From Curtobacterium luteum (GTDB lineage: Bacteria > Actinomycetota > Actinomycetes > Actinomycetales > Microbacteriaceae): DNA of 64,000 bases. Position 1 is the first letter of the stretch; every line of letters starts with the position of its first letter. Position numbers and translations under genes: made by a program. The stretch covers positions 1 to 64,000 of the forward strand of contig NZ_BMOI01000004.1 in assembly GCF_014646995.1 (NCBI RefSeq). Direction: 5' to 3'. Below are positions 1-8,321 of the stretch, one piece after another. The notes below the pieces were generated by a model. The model was given only the letters and a program-made list of their open reading frames with translations, had not been told where the DNA came from and did no database searches.

Positions 1-4
1 ACTG

Positions 5-136
5 CTCGGGCTGTCCGGCGCGAGAACGGTCGCCCTGCGCGAGACTCGCCCTGCGCGGTCGCCCTGCGCGAGACTCGGGCTGCGCGACACTTCTCGGGCT
101 GTCCGGTGCGAGAACGGTCGCCCTGCGCGAGACTCG
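5..136. repeat. direct repeats, gene-free left edge
   Basis: A block that starts CTCGGGCTGTCCGG and runs to GCGAGACTCG is present at 5-48 and again at 93-136, 88 bp apart, with one base change in the first part. Shorter copies of CCTGCGCGAGACTCG lie between them. Positions 1-238 hold no credible gene; they lie beyond the 3' end of the minus-strand DUF3145 gene. Confidence 0.7.
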
Positions 137-238
137 GGGCGGGTCCGCCGAGACTCGGGGCCGGCGGGACGACGAACGCCGCCGGGCACGGGGCCGGGCG
201 GCGTTCGGCGGAGCGGAGGAAGGGCGTGCGGGCGACGG

Positions 239-739
239 TCAGCCGACGCGGTGGAGCCAGACGACGGGGTTGCCCTCGGCGGCGTGGCGGAACGGCTCGA
301 GCTCGTCATCCCAGGCCTGGCCCAGGGCGAGCCGCAGCTCACGGTGGAGTTCGAGCGCGTTGCTGCCCGCGACCTCCATCGCGTAGCGGACGCGGTCCTC
401 GGGGACGACCATGTTGCCGGTGACGTCGGTCTGCGCGTAGAAGACCCCGAGGTCGGGGGTGTGCATCCACCGGCCGCCGTCGGAGGCGCTCGTCGGCTCC
501 TCGGTGACCTCGTACCGGAGGTGCTCCCACCCGCGCAGCGCCGAGGCGATCGCAGCGCCTGTCCCGACCGAACCGGTCCAGGTGAACTCGGTCCGCCGCG
601 CGCCGTCCTGTGCGGGCTGGTCGAGCCACGAGAAGTTCACGGCGCGGTTCATGGCGCGACCAGCCGCCCATTCGACGTGCGGGCAGAGCGCGCGTGGAGC
701 GGAGTGCACGTAGAGCACTCCGGCCGTCGTTCCGTTCAC
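239..739 (-). CDS. DUF3145 family protein
   Basis: Encodes 166 aa that match my memory of DUF3145, an actinobacterial family of about this length with no established function. It begins with a short hydrophobic strand (GVLYVHSAPRALCPHVEWA) and has no signal peptide or membrane helix, so it is probably cytoplasmic. The start is GTG at 739, supported by a GGAGG Shine-Dalgarno (SD) sequence about 6 nt upstream. A CATAAT hexamer lies further upstream near 850 and could be the -10 box. It is the last gene of the minus-strand run that includes the DUF1684 gene, with a 146-nt gap between them. Family call fairly sure; role unknown. Confidence 0.85.
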   Translation of the reverse strand: MNGTTAGVLYVHSAPRALCPHVEWAAGRAMNRAVNFSWLDQPAQDGARRTEFTWTGSVGTGAAIASALRGWEHLRYEVTEEPTSASDGGRWMHTPDLGVFYAQTDVTGNMVVPEDRVRYAMEVAGSNALELHRELRLALGQAWDDELEPFRHAAEGNPVVWLHRVG

Positions 740-885
740 GATTCCTCCGATTCGTCAGGTGCGACTTCCCCATCGACCTGGACGAACGGCATCGCGTTCG
801 GGAACCATCGGTATGCGATTGTGATGTCCTGCGGACACGCCCATTATGCAGCGTCACCGCTGGGAGCGCCAGGTCGGCGCCCGCT

Positions 886-1692
886 TCAGTGCAGAACCGC
901 TCCGGATGCGTCCACGGGGTGCCGCTCCCCGGCGGTGATCGCGACCGGGACGCGGTTCTCCTCCGGCGGGATGGGGCATCCGAACTGGTAGGAGAACGCG
1001 CAGGGCGGGAGGACCGCTCGGTTCCAGTCGAGGACGACCTCGCCCGCTGCTCCGGGATCATCCAGGTACAGGAAACGGCCCATCGAGTAGGTGCTCGAGG
1101 GGTCGTCCTCCGGGAGCGCACTCGTGGCGTCCTGCACGATGAGCTGCAGCCGGGGTGCGCCGCGGAACGCGGCCGAGCGCACGGCGACCAGCCGCACGGC
1201 GACGTCGGCGACGGTCGTGGCGACGATCCCGGCGACCAGGAGCGGGACGCCGGCCGCGTCGACGACGTCAGCCCGTGCCTCCAGGCCGTCGCCCACCGGT
1301 TCGAACCTGCCGGACGTGACCCAGTGGTCCTGCTCAGCGAAGCGGGCGATGTGGTCGAACCGGGTGACCGCCTCGGAGGCCGGGTCCCAGACCCGGAGCG
1401 TCCCGTCGGCGACGGTGCCGGCGAGGCCGTCCGAGAACGCGACGGTCGACGGCACCACCGCCTGGTCGCTCGCGACCAGGACTGTCCCGTCCACCGGGAC
1501 GCCGTCGACGACGACCCCGTCGGCGACCGCCGCGGTGACCGTCAGGCCGCCCGGAGCGGGAGCCCAACGACCGGGCACGGGCCACACCGGCTGCTCGAGG
1601 TCGACGCGCTGTGCGTTCATGAGCGCGAGCGGTCCGCGGGCACTCCTGGCCCAGCGGTCCCGCTCGGCGACGTGGTCGGGGAAGGTCGTCAT
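886..1692 (-). CDS. DUF1684 domain protein
   Basis: Encodes 268 aa. The C-terminal half carries the DUF1684 features: MGRFLYLDD, then VLDWNRAVLPPCAFS and the terminal CPIPPEENRVPVAI stretch. These are seen across bacteria and archaea in proteins without a firm biochemical role. There is no signal peptide or transmembrane segment. The ATG at 1692 overlaps the stop of the upstream AI-2E-type gene as ATGA, so the two are probably translated from one message. The open frame runs much further upstream, but that part is the shadow of the membrane protein in another frame. Function unknown. Confidence 0.85.
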   Translation of the reverse strand: MTTFPDHVAERDRWARSARGPLALMNAQRVDLEQPVWPVPGRWAPAPGGLTVTAAVADGVVVDGVPVDGTVLVASDQAVVPSTVAFSDGLAGTVADGTLRVWDPASEAVTRFDHIARFAEQDHWVTSGRFEPVGDGLEARADVVDAAGVPLLVAGIVATTVADVAVRLVAVRSAAFRGAPRLQLIVQDATSALPEDDPSSTYSMGRFLYLDDPGAAGEVVLDWNRAVLPPCAFSYQFGCPIPPEENRVPVAITAGERHPVDASGAVLH

Positions 1693-2819
1693 GCCTGGTC
1701 TTGGCGTGGGTAGATGACCTTCTGCACGATGATGATGAGCGACGCGGCGATGGGCACCGCGACGAGCGCACCGAGGACGCCGCCGATCGTCCCGCCGGCG
1801 ACCGCGGCGATGACGACCAGCGCCCCCGGGACCTGGACCGCCCGCGACATGATGCGGGGCGAGATGACGTACGCCTCGACCTGCATGTAGACGAGGTAGT
1901 AGATCGCTGCCGCGAGGGCCGTGGCCGGCGAGGCGAAGAAGCAGAGCAGCGAGATGACGATCGCGGCGCTCAGCGTCCCGACGAGCGGGATGAGCGAGCC
2001 GAGGAACGCGAACGACGCCAGCAGCGCGGGCAACGGTGCGCCGATGATGAGCAGGAAGAAGAAGCTCAGGATGCCGTTGATGAGCGCCTGCGAGATCTGC
2101 CCGACGACGTACCGGCCGACCGCCTGCGTGATCTGCTCGCTGACGTCCACGAAGTTCTCCCGCCGGGAGGCCGGGACGAAGCGGTACGTCATCGACTTCA
2201 GCCCGCGCATCGATGCGAGGAAGTAGAGCATGAGGATCAGGACGATGAGGGCGCCGGTCAGCCCGGAGAGGATGCCGCCGCCGACCGCGAGGATGCCGCC
2301 GCCGAGGTTGAGCAGGTTGCCCGGGTCCTCGGCGAAGGACTGGACCGACTGCAGGGCGTGCTGCACGTCGAACGCCCCGCCCAGCTGCTTCGACAGGTCC
2401 TGGAACCAGTCCTGCCGCGAGATGTCCTGGATGATCCCCGGGAAGTTCTGGATGAGGTTCGTGGCTTGTTCGACGAGGATCGGCACGACCGCGAAGATCA
2501 CGCCGACGAAGGCCGCGAGCACCGCGACCACCACCGCGAGGATCGCCGACCACCGCGGGATCAGGCGTTCGAGGAACGAGACGAGCGGGTCGATGCCGAG
2601 CGCCAGGAACAGCGCGACGCCGATGTAGACGAGGACCGTGCTCAGTTCGCGGAGGACGGTGCCGGCCACGATGGCCACGAGGACGCCGATGGCGCCCATG
2701 AACCCGATGCGGAACGCGTTGACGCGCACGCCGGTGCCGCCACGGGTCACCTCGAACGTGACGTTCGGCGTCGGGCCGAGCGGGTCGTGGTCGTGGGGCT
2801 TGCGCTTGGGGAGCTGCAC
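1689..2819 (-). CDS. AI-2E family transporter (PerM/TqsA-like membrane protein)
   Basis: Encodes a 376-aa polytopic membrane protein. A short charged N-terminus is followed by a pair of hydrophobic helices (FMGAIGVLVAIVAGTVL and the next), a large soluble middle part, then a cluster of helices with the family's GxxxGxxxA-rich C-terminus (GGTIGGVLGALVAVPIAAS). Family members have been tied to AI-2 export, Na+/H+ exchange and permease roles, so the substrate cannot be predicted. I chose GTG 2819. The frame stays open to a GTG at 2912, but that one sits inside a tandem repeat derived from the tRNA 3' flank. The stop overlaps the DUF1684 start (ATGA). Confidence 0.85.
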   Translation of the reverse strand: MQLPKRKPHDHDPLGPTPNVTFEVTRGGTGVRVNAFRIGFMGAIGVLVAIVAGTVLRELSTVLVYIGVALFLALGIDPLVSFLERLIPRWSAILAVVVAVLAAFVGVIFAVVPILVEQATNLIQNFPGIIQDISRQDWFQDLSKQLGGAFDVQHALQSVQSFAEDPGNLLNLGGGILAVGGGILSGLTGALIVLILMLYFLASMRGLKSMTYRFVPASRRENFVDVSEQITQAVGRYVVGQISQALINGILSFFFLLIIGAPLPALLASFAFLGSLIPLVGTLSAAIVISLLCFFASPATALAAAIYYLVYMQVEAYVISPRIMSRAVQVPGALVVIAAVAGGTIGGVLGALVAVPIAASLIIIVQKVIYPRQDQA

Positions 2820-2890
2820 GGTGGCGGGCCTCGTCTCGCGGACTCGCCCGAACCGGGTTCGGATCGGGCATGGCGGGCCGTGCCTGAAGC

Positions 2891-3020
2891 GTCCTGCTCG
2901 GACCCGCGTCACATCGTAGGGCGGGCCGTACCTCAGTGTCCTGCTCGGACCCGCGTCACATCGTAGGGCGGGCCGTGCTTGAAGTGTCCTGCTCGGACCC
3001 GCGTCACATCGTAGGGCGGG
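2891..3020. repeat. tandem 47-48 bp repeat of a tRNA 3' end and flank
   Basis: GTCCTGCTCGGACCCGCGTC followed by ACATCGTAGGGCGGG occurs at 2891, 2938 and 2986, spaced 47 and 48 bp. The third copy runs into the acceptor stem of the CAU tRNA, so the repeat unit is the last part of the tRNA plus about 35 bp of its 3' flank. Each copy carries TACGAT on the minus strand, which resembles an actinobacterial -10 box. No integrase is nearby. Confidence 0.85.
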
Positions 3021-3086
3021 CGGGACTCGAACCCGCGGATCGTTCGGTTATGAGCCGACTGCCTTGACCAGCTTGGCTACCGCCCC
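3012..3086 (-). tRNA. tRNA with CAU anticodon (elongator Met or Ile2)
   Basis: A 75-nt cloverleaf reads on the minus strand from G 3086. The acceptor is GGGGCGG/CCGCCCT (first pair G-U), the D arm GCC/GGC, the anticodon loop CTCATAA (anticodon CAT), the T arm GCGGG-TTCGAGT-CCCGC, and the discriminator A. CCA is not encoded. It is not an initiator: the GGG/CCC anticodon-stem signature and the 1-72 mismatch are absent. The base of the anticodon stem shows a G-A mismatch (27/43). A CAU anticodon can be Met or lysidine-modified Ile; I cannot decide from sequence alone. Confidence 0.9.
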
Positions 3087-3098
3087 TCGCCGGGGCCG

Positions 3099-4310
3099 TC
3101 AGGCCACCGGCTCCCCACGATACAGCGCCTCGAACGTCGAGAGGGTGCGGTTGATGTCGTGTGGCTGGATCATCTCGAGACTCCGCTGCCGCATGGCCAC
3201 GTAGTCCTCGTCCGACGCCGTGAGCACCTCGGTGAGCTTGGCGGCGAGGTCGTGCTCGTCGCCGGGGCGGAACAGGAACCCGTTGCCGTCGACCAGGTGC
3301 GGGAGGGCCATCGAGTCGGCCGCCACCACGGGCAAGCCGGACGCCATGCCTTCGAGCGACGAGATGCTCTGCAGCTCGGCAGTGGACGGCATCGCGAAGA
3401 CGGTGGCGTTCGTGAGCGCGGTCCGCTTGTCCTCGCCGGACACGAATCCGGCGAAGCGCACGCGGTCCTCGAGTCCGAGCTCCCGGGCGAGCGCGGTGAG
3501 CTTCGGGATCATCTCGCCGCCGCCGACGACGGTGATGTGCGCGTGGAGTTCCGGCGGCAGGAGCGGGAGCGCACGGACGAGGACGTCGAGGTTCTTCTCC
3601 GGCGCGACACGGCCGACGAAGACGATCTCGTTGTTCACCGGGCGCCCCTCGCGGGCGACGTACCGGGACACGTCGAGGCCGCACGAGATGGCGAGCACCC
3701 GCTGGCCGGCGATGGCCTCGCGCAGGTAGTCGGCCGCGAGGTTCGTCGGCGTCGTGATCGCGTCCGCGATGCGGTAGGTCTTCGCGGCGTCGCGCCACGC
3801 GATCTTGATCGCGGTCGGGATGATCCACTTGCTCAGCGGCACGTAGTCGAGCAGGTTCTCCGGCATGAAGTGGTTCGTCGCCACGACCCGGATGCCGCGG
3901 TCGTGTGCCTCGCGGGCGACACCGCGTCCGACCACGATGTGGGACTGGATGTGGACCACGTCGGGCCGGACGGCGTCGAAGATCGGCGCGGTGAGCTTCC
4001 GGACGCTCCACGGCCAGACGAACCGGAGCCACGCGTGGGTCGGCCACTTGTAGGACTTCAGACGGTGCACGACGAGTTGCACGCCGCGGTGCTCCTCCTC
4101 GAAGCTGCCGTGGTGCCTGGAGAAGGCCGGGGCGACGACGTGGACCTCGTGGCCGCGCTCGGCGAGGCCGACCGCGAGCTGTTCGGCGAAGGTCGCGGCG
4201 CCGTTGACGTCCGGCGGGAAGGTGTCCGCGGCGATGAGGACCCGCAGCGGTCGGCGTTCGCCCGTCGCACCCGTCGACGAGGCGGTGGCGGTGGTGGCAT
4301 CTGCTGACAC
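3099..4310 (-). CDS. GT4 glycosyltransferase (PimB/MgtA-like)
   Basis: Encodes 403 aa with the two Rossmann halves of a GT-B enzyme. The N-terminal acceptor half starts at about residue 22 (RVLIAADTFPPDVNG, with the glycine-rich loop). The nucleotide-sugar half contains VFVGRVAPEKNLD, VVGGGEM and an EX7E motif (ELQSISSLE, followed by GMASGLPVVA). Close relatives in actinobacteria add mannose or glucuronosyl residues to phosphatidylinositol or diacylglycerol at the cytoplasmic membrane face; the exact acceptor is inference. GTG 4310 was chosen because GAGAGGA lies upstream of it, and a TAGCGT -10 box lies at 4354-4359. Transcribed away from the tRNA and downstream of the DMT transporter gene. 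Confidence 0.85.
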   Translation of the reverse strand: MSADATTATASSTGATGERRPLRVLIAADTFPPDVNGAATFAEQLAVGLAERGHEVHVVAPAFSRHHGSFEEEHRGVQLVVHRLKSYKWPTHAWLRFVWPWSVRKLTAPIFDAVRPDVVHIQSHIVVGRGVAREAHDRGIRVVATNHFMPENLLDYVPLSKWIIPTAIKIAWRDAAKTYRIADAITTPTNLAADYLREAIAGQRVLAISCGLDVSRYVAREGRPVNNEIVFVGRVAPEKNLDVLVRALPLLPPELHAHITVVGGGEMIPKLTALARELGLEDRVRFAGFVSGEDKRTALTNATVFAMPSTAELQSISSLEGMASGLPVVAADSMALPHLVDGNGFLFRPGDEHDLAAKLTEVLTASDEDYVAMRQRSLEMIQPHDINRTLSTFEALYRGEPVA

Positions 4311-4410
4311 GTGGGGTGATGTCCTCTCGTGGGCGGTGTCCGGTCGGACTGGAACGCTACCGCACACGCTCCGCGTCGGGCGTCCGCCTCGCGGCTGAGG
4401 AACCGGCGGC

Positions 4411-5325
4411 TCAGGAGCGCGACTGCGGGTGGTGCTTGGCGAGGAGGAACACCCCGGTGATGGCGATCGCCGCCGCCACGACGAAGCCGAGCACCGCCCC
4501 GACCGGCGCGCCCGTGGCCTCGTCGAGGACGATCACGCCGATGCCGACCGCGACGATCGGGTCGATCACGGTGAGCCCGGCGATGACGAGGTCGGCCGAG
4601 CCGCTCGAGTAGGCGTTCTGCACGAAGTACCCGCCGAGCGACGCCGCGACGACCACGCCGACGATCGCCACGACGGTCAGCCAGTCGAACGTCCCGTTGA
4701 GCAGGCGGTTCAGCACGACCTTCGCGAGCGTCGCGACGAAGCCGTAGAGCACCCCGGCCCCGACGATGTAGTACAGCGCGTTGCGGTGCGTCGCGACGAA
4801 GCGGAACGACACCAGCACGAGCGCGAGCACGACCGCGAGGATCACGAGCACCGTGATGAGCTGCTCGCGCGTGATGGCGCTCTCTCGACCGACGAAGGCC
4901 GCGATGCCGACGAAGATGCCGACGCCGATGATGCAGGTCCACACGGCGCGCTTGGCCCGGCGACCGAGCGGCACCCCGCTCGCGCGGGAGGAGAACCACG
5001 TGGTGATGACGAGCGCCACCGCCCCGAGCGGCTGCACGACGATCAGGGGTGCGTTCGCGATGCTGAACAGCTGCAGCACCACCGCCGCGCCGAGCATGAT
5101 CGTCCCGAGCACCCAGTAGCCGCTCGACAGCAGCCCGAGCACGTGCCGGACGCTGAGGCCCTTCGACTGGCGGCCGAGCCTCGCCTCGACCCGTTGGACG
5201 CCCCGGCTCTGGAACTGTGCGCCGAGGGAGAGGAACACCGCCCCGAGCAGTGCGACGGGGATCATGAGCGCCTGGAACGGGGTCAGGTTGCTGACCGCGT
5301 CGGGGAGCGGGAGGTCCGTCGTCAC
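4411..5325 (-). CDS. DMT (EamA-like) family transporter
   Basis: Encodes a 304-aa membrane protein with about nine or ten hydrophobic helices and short loops, the plan of the drug/metabolite transporter superfamily. The N-terminal region (LLGAVFLSLGAQFQSRGVQ) and the small-residue-rich helices in the second half are typical. Substrate unknown. The GTG start is preceded by TAGCCT exactly 6 nt upstream, so the transcript is probably leaderless. It diverges from the peptide deformylase gene; the two start codons are only 39 bp apart and the two -10 boxes sit back to back. Confidence 0.8.
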   Translation of the reverse strand: MTTDLPLPDAVSNLTPFQALMIPVALLGAVFLSLGAQFQSRGVQRVEARLGRQSKGLSVRHVLGLLSSGYWVLGTIMLGAAVVLQLFSIANAPLIVVQPLGAVALVITTWFSSRASGVPLGRRAKRAVWTCIIGVGIFVGIAAFVGRESAITREQLITVLVILAVVLALVLVSFRFVATHRNALYYIVGAGVLYGFVATLAKVVLNRLLNGTFDWLTVVAIVGVVVAASLGGYFVQNAYSSGSADLVIAGLTVIDPIVAVGIGVIVLDEATGAPVGAVLGFVVAAAIAITGVFLLAKHHPQSRS

Positions 5326-5331
5326 GCGTCG

Positions 5332-5337
5332 AGGCTA
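5332..5337 (-). promoter_or_regulatory. -10 box of DMT gene (leaderless)
   Basis: TAGCCT on the minus strand, 6 nt before the GTG at 5325. No good -35 hexamer is visible. Confidence 0.45.
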
Positions 5338-5352
5338 CCGGTCGTCGCCGGA

Positions 5353-5358
5353 TAACCT
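5353..5358 (+). promoter_or_regulatory. -10 box of def (leaderless)
   Basis: TAACCT lies 6 nt before the def ATG at 5365. Together with the divergent TAGCCT at 5332-5337 it forms a compact bidirectional promoter of under 40 bp. Confidence 0.5.
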
Positions 5359-5364
5359 GGGTGA

Positions 5365-5940
5365 ATGGCCGTCCTCCCGATCCGCATCACCGGTGAACCC
5401 GTCCTCCACGAGCGCGCGGCGGAGGTGACCGAGTTCGACGACGGACTGCGTGAGCTGGTGGCGGACATGTTCGAGACGATGGACCTGGCCCCGGGTGTCG
5501 GGCTGGCGGGTCCGCAGGTCGGCGTCGGCAAGCGGGTCTTCGTCTACTCATGGACCGATGATGCCGACGTCCTGCACCGCGGCGCGGCGGTGAACCCCGT
5601 CCTGTGGACGACTCCCCCGGTGCCCGAGTCCGTGGAGGAACTGGACGAGGACGACGAGTCCGAGGGCTGCCTCTCCGTGCCCGGCGAGCGGTTCCCGCTG
5701 CGGCGGTCGGAGGGTGCGCTGCTCCGCGCCCAGGACGAGCACGGGCAGCCGTTCGAGGTCGAAGCGCACGGCTGGCTCGCGCGGATCTTCCAGCACGAGT
5801 ACGACCACCTCGACGGCTACCTCTACGCGGACCGGCTCGTCCACCCCTACGGCAAGCAGGTCGCGAAGGCGATCCGGAAGAACAGCTGGGGTGGCCCGGG
5901 TCACTCCTGGCTGCCCGGGCGGGATCACCCAGAGGGCTGA
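5365..5940 (+). CDS. def: peptide deformylase
   Basis: Encodes 191 aa of an iron-dependent peptide deformylase, which removes the N-formyl group from nascent proteins at the ribosome exit. All three active-site motifs are present: GVGLAGPQVG at about residue 47, EGCLSVPG (metal-binding Cys) near 98, and QHEYDHLDG (two metal-binding His and the catalytic Glu) near 145. Length is normal for the actinobacterial type. The ATG is preceded at 6 nt by a TAACCT hexamer, which points to a leaderless transcript. A monocistronic plus-strand gene, divergent from the DMT transporter. Confidence 0.97.
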   Translation: MAVLPIRITGEPVLHERAAEVTEFDDGLRELVADMFETMDLAPGVGLAGPQVGVGKRVFVYSWTDDADVLHRGAAVNPVLWTTPPVPESVEELDEDDESEGCLSVPGERFPLRRSEGALLRAQDEHGQPFEVEAHGWLARIFQHEYDHLDGYLYADRLVHPYGKQVAKAIRKNSWGGPGHSWLPGRDHPEG

Positions 5941-6081
5941 CGCCCGCTCCGTCCGCGGTCCGGCGCGGGAAGCGACCGGCGAGGGCTGCGTCCAGCGGAC
6001 GAACCGCCCGGCGAGCACCGCGTCCAGCGTCGGCGGTCGCGCTCCTGTCAAGATGGCGGAGTTCGCGACCAGGAGGGCGTC

Positions 6082-7542
6082 ATGCATCACCACCGGATCC
6101 ACGTCGTGCGGATCGCCGCGCTGGTAGCCGTGGGCGCTGCAGCGGTCTTCGTCGCGTTCTGGCGGCTGGGCCGGGCGACGGTGGTCAACGATGAGTTCGT
6201 CTACGTCCGAGCCGGCTGGGCGTACGTGCACGGTGACGTGAGCTTGAACCTCGAGCACCCGCCGTTCGCGAAGTACCTCTACGGGGTCGCACAGCTCGTC
6301 GCAGGGCAGGGCGTGCTCGGTCCCAGGGTCGTGGCAGCGGTCGCGGTGCTCGGGACCGGCGCCGTCCTGTTCGTCTGGCTCCGCAGGGAGACCGGGTTCT
6401 GGACCGCACTGGTGGCCGCTGGCGGATGGTGGCTCACGCCGCGCGGATCCGGCTCCGCTTGGGCCACGACAGGGTCGAACATCGGCGCGCGCATCGATCG
6501 CTTCGCCATGCTTGAACCGATCATGGTCTTCTTCGCGGTCGCCGCCTTGGCCGCTGGGTGGACCTGGATGCGCACCGGCCACCGCCGCTGGATCGCCCTC
6601 GCAGGAGCCATGCTGGCGCTCTCCGTGACGTCGAAGGTCTCGACCTCGGTGCTGGTGCTGGCGATCGCAGCCCTTCCGCTGCTCTTCCGCCGCCCCCGGG
6701 ACCTGATCGTGGGCGCCGTGTTCGGCGGGATCGCCTTCGTCGTCGTGTTCGTCGTCGTGTACCTCCCGGTGGGACTCTTCACGGCGATCGGCTACATGCT
6801 GCGCTTCCAGGGCCGTCAGAACCAGCACGGGCATCCCATCACCATCGGCGGAACGATCTGGCCGGAAGCCCCGTGGTGGGCGAACTTCGCGTTCCTCGCG
6901 CAGGGCACCGGGTGGTTCCTGCTCACGGTGCTGCTCATCGGGGTCCTCGCCGCACTCGTCCTCCGCCCGAGCCGTCTGGTGGCGTTCCTGGCGATCGCCC
7001 TCGGCGTCTTCCTCGTCTTCTACATCCTGGTCGCGAACGTCTCGCTGCCGTACTACTACGACGCGTGGATGCCGTTCGTCATCGCGCTGGCGGCGATCGG
7101 GTACGGCCGACTCGCTGCGTCGCGTTCGCCCGTCGTCCGTGTCGTCGGAGTCACACTCGTCGTTGCCCTGCTCGTCCCCGTCGCTGTGCTCGGCAAGGCG
7201 GTGGCGACGACCCGGCCGAGCGGGATCGCCCTGCTCGACGAAGCGCTCACGGTCCGCGGCGAGGACACGGACAACGTGCTCTTCGCGAGGTTCAGCGCGA
7301 ACACCTGGCGGATCTACTTCCCCGAGCGAGGCACGATGAAGCCGCAGAACGGCCCGTTCAGTGCCATCGTCGTCGGTGAGGACGACCGCAGGACGATGCC
7401 TCGGCAGGTGCGGACGTTCCTCTCGGAGTCGAGCGGACAGCTCGAGCACTTCCGGGTCGACTACCTCGACGTCTACATCGCGAAGCAGGGGACGATCGAG
7501 GACAACAACCGGGACGGCACGCTCCTCATCGAGCGCGGGTGA
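6082..7542 (+). CDS. PMT/ArnT-like membrane glycosyltransferase (GT39/GT83 type)
   Basis: Encodes a 486-aa polytopic membrane protein of the GT-C fold. After the first helix comes the acidic loop VVNDEFVYVRAGWAYVHG, which matches the catalytic DE region of protein O-mannosyl and Ara4N transferases. It is followed by LEHPPFAKY, a motif shared by ArnT/PMT proteins. About ten to twelve hydrophobic helices precede a short C-terminal soluble tail. Such enzymes use polyprenyl-phosphate sugars outside the membrane; donor and acceptor are unknown here. A clear AGGAGG ribosome-binding site (6071-6076) precedes the ATG. It faces the lipoprotein gene tail to tail. Confidence 0.8.
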   Translation: MHHHRIHVVRIAALVAVGAAAVFVAFWRLGRATVVNDEFVYVRAGWAYVHGDVSLNLEHPPFAKYLYGVAQLVAGQGVLGPRVVAAVAVLGTGAVLFVWLRRETGFWTALVAAGGWWLTPRGSGSAWATTGSNIGARIDRFAMLEPIMVFFAVAALAAGWTWMRTGHRRWIALAGAMLALSVTSKVSTSVLVLAIAALPLLFRRPRDLIVGAVFGGIAFVVVFVVVYLPVGLFTAIGYMLRFQGRQNQHGHPITIGGTIWPEAPWWANFAFLAQGTGWFLLTVLLIGVLAALVLRPSRLVAFLAIALGVFLVFYILVANVSLPYYYDAWMPFVIALAAIGYGRLAASRSPVVRVVGVTLVVALLVPVAVLGKAVATTRPSGIALLDEALTVRGEDTDNVLFARFSANTWRIYFPERGTMKPQNGPFSAIVVGEDDRRTMPRQVRTFLSESSGQLEHFRVDYLDVYIAKQGTIEDNNRDGTLLIERG

Positions 7543-7547
7543 CGGAA

Positions 7548-7564
7548 GCGACGCGGGGCGTCGC
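7548..7564. terminator. short hairpin between convergent genes
   Basis: GCGACGC GGG GCGTCGC directly follows the stop of the membrane glycosyltransferase. It has no U-tract, so terminator activity is inferred from position only. Confidence 0.4.
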
Positions 7565-7598
7565 ACCCGTTCGAGGGAGCGGGACTCGGAGGTGCGGC

Positions 7599-8081
7599 TC
7601 AGCTGCGGTACGTCGCCAACGCCTCGCGCAGTCGCTCGTGCTCCGGGTGTCCGGGGCAGTAGGCGAGGAGGCCGGCGGCGATGTCAGCTGCCCTCGCTTC
7701 GGTCACCGGGCGCACCCAGGCACCGGCTCCGCGGACGGCGCACCCCGCGGCGAGCTCGTCGAGCGCCGCGGCGCCCCGGGCGGCTCGTACCGCGGCGGCC
7801 TGTTGCGTGGAGAGAACGCTGCCCGTCGTCCGGAACGCGGTGCACTCCGCGCGGCGGTCTTCCCACACGGCGGAGTACGTCGTGTACGTCTCCGTCCCGG
7901 CACCGGAGCCGGTACGACAGGTGAACGCGAACATGATCGGTGCACTCCCGGTCACCGTGCCCACTCCGGCCGAACCCGCTGAGGAGTCCTCTGGCGTCGG
8001 ATCCGACGAAGTGCAGCCCTGCAGCAGTGCGCCCGTCGCGACGACGACCGTCACGGCGAGGATGAGGCTGGGCATGCGCAC
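7599..8081 (-). CDS. hypothetical lipoprotein
   Basis: Encodes 160 aa. A hydrophobic signal peptide ends in the lipobox LLQGC with the lipidated cysteine at residue 23, followed by a Ser/Thr/Pro-rich linker, so the protein should be anchored to the outer face of the cytoplasmic membrane. The mature part has four further cysteines (FTCRTG, AECTAF, GCAVRG, YCPGHP), which could form two disulfides. I do not recognise the family. The GTG at 8081 has TAGCGT 6 nt upstream, suggesting a leaderless message. Confidence 0.75.
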   Translation of the reverse strand: MRMPSLILAVTVVVATGALLQGCTSSDPTPEDSSAGSAGVGTVTGSAPIMFAFTCRTGSGAGTETYTTYSAVWEDRRAECTAFRTTGSVLSTQQAAAVRAARGAAALDELAAGCAVRGAGAWVRPVTEARAADIAAGLLAYCPGHPEHERLREALATYRS

Positions 8082-8087
8082 CTGAGA

Positions 8088-8093
8088 ACGCTA
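8088..8093 (-). promoter_or_regulatory. -10 box of lipoprotein gene (leaderless)
   Basis: TAGCGT on the minus strand, 6 nt before GTG 8081. Confidence 0.45.
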
Positions 8094-8213
8094 ACAGGCT
8101 CGTGCTCCACGCGCGCTTGAAGAAGGCGCGGAAGACTCCGAGCCATGGACCACCGAAGACGCGGAGAACCCGGGGATGCGGAGAGCCCGGGGACGCGAAG
8201 AATCCGGGGACGC

Positions 8214-8243
8214 AAAAGACCCCCACCGCGAACGGTGGGGGTC
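8214..8243 (-). terminator. rho-independent terminator of tRNA-Asn
   Basis: On the minus strand, just after the tRNA, GACCCCCACCG and its complement CGGTGGGGGTC form a perfect hairpin with a 4-nt loop, followed by TTTT (8217-8214). This is one of the few classical intrinsic terminators with a U-tract in the window. Confidence 0.85.
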
Positions 8244-8248
8244 TGACG

Positions 8249-8321
8249 CTCCCCGAGTTGGACTCGAACCAACAACCTGCCGGTTAACAGCCGGCTGCTC
8301 TGCCAATTGAGCTATCGAGGA
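8249..8321 (-). tRNA. tRNA-Asn (GTT)
   Basis: A 73-nt cloverleaf reads on the minus strand from T 8321. The acceptor is TCCTCGA/TCGGGGA, followed by a D arm, then anticodon loop CTGTTAA (anticodon GTT), T loop TTCGAGT and discriminator G. CCA is not encoded. A strong intrinsic terminator follows within 6 nt. Confidence 0.95.

Noticed and set aside
2891-3086. Prophage or island attachment site at the tRNA
   Set aside because: No integrase, excisionase or foreign gene content near it; flanking genes are ordinary core genes.
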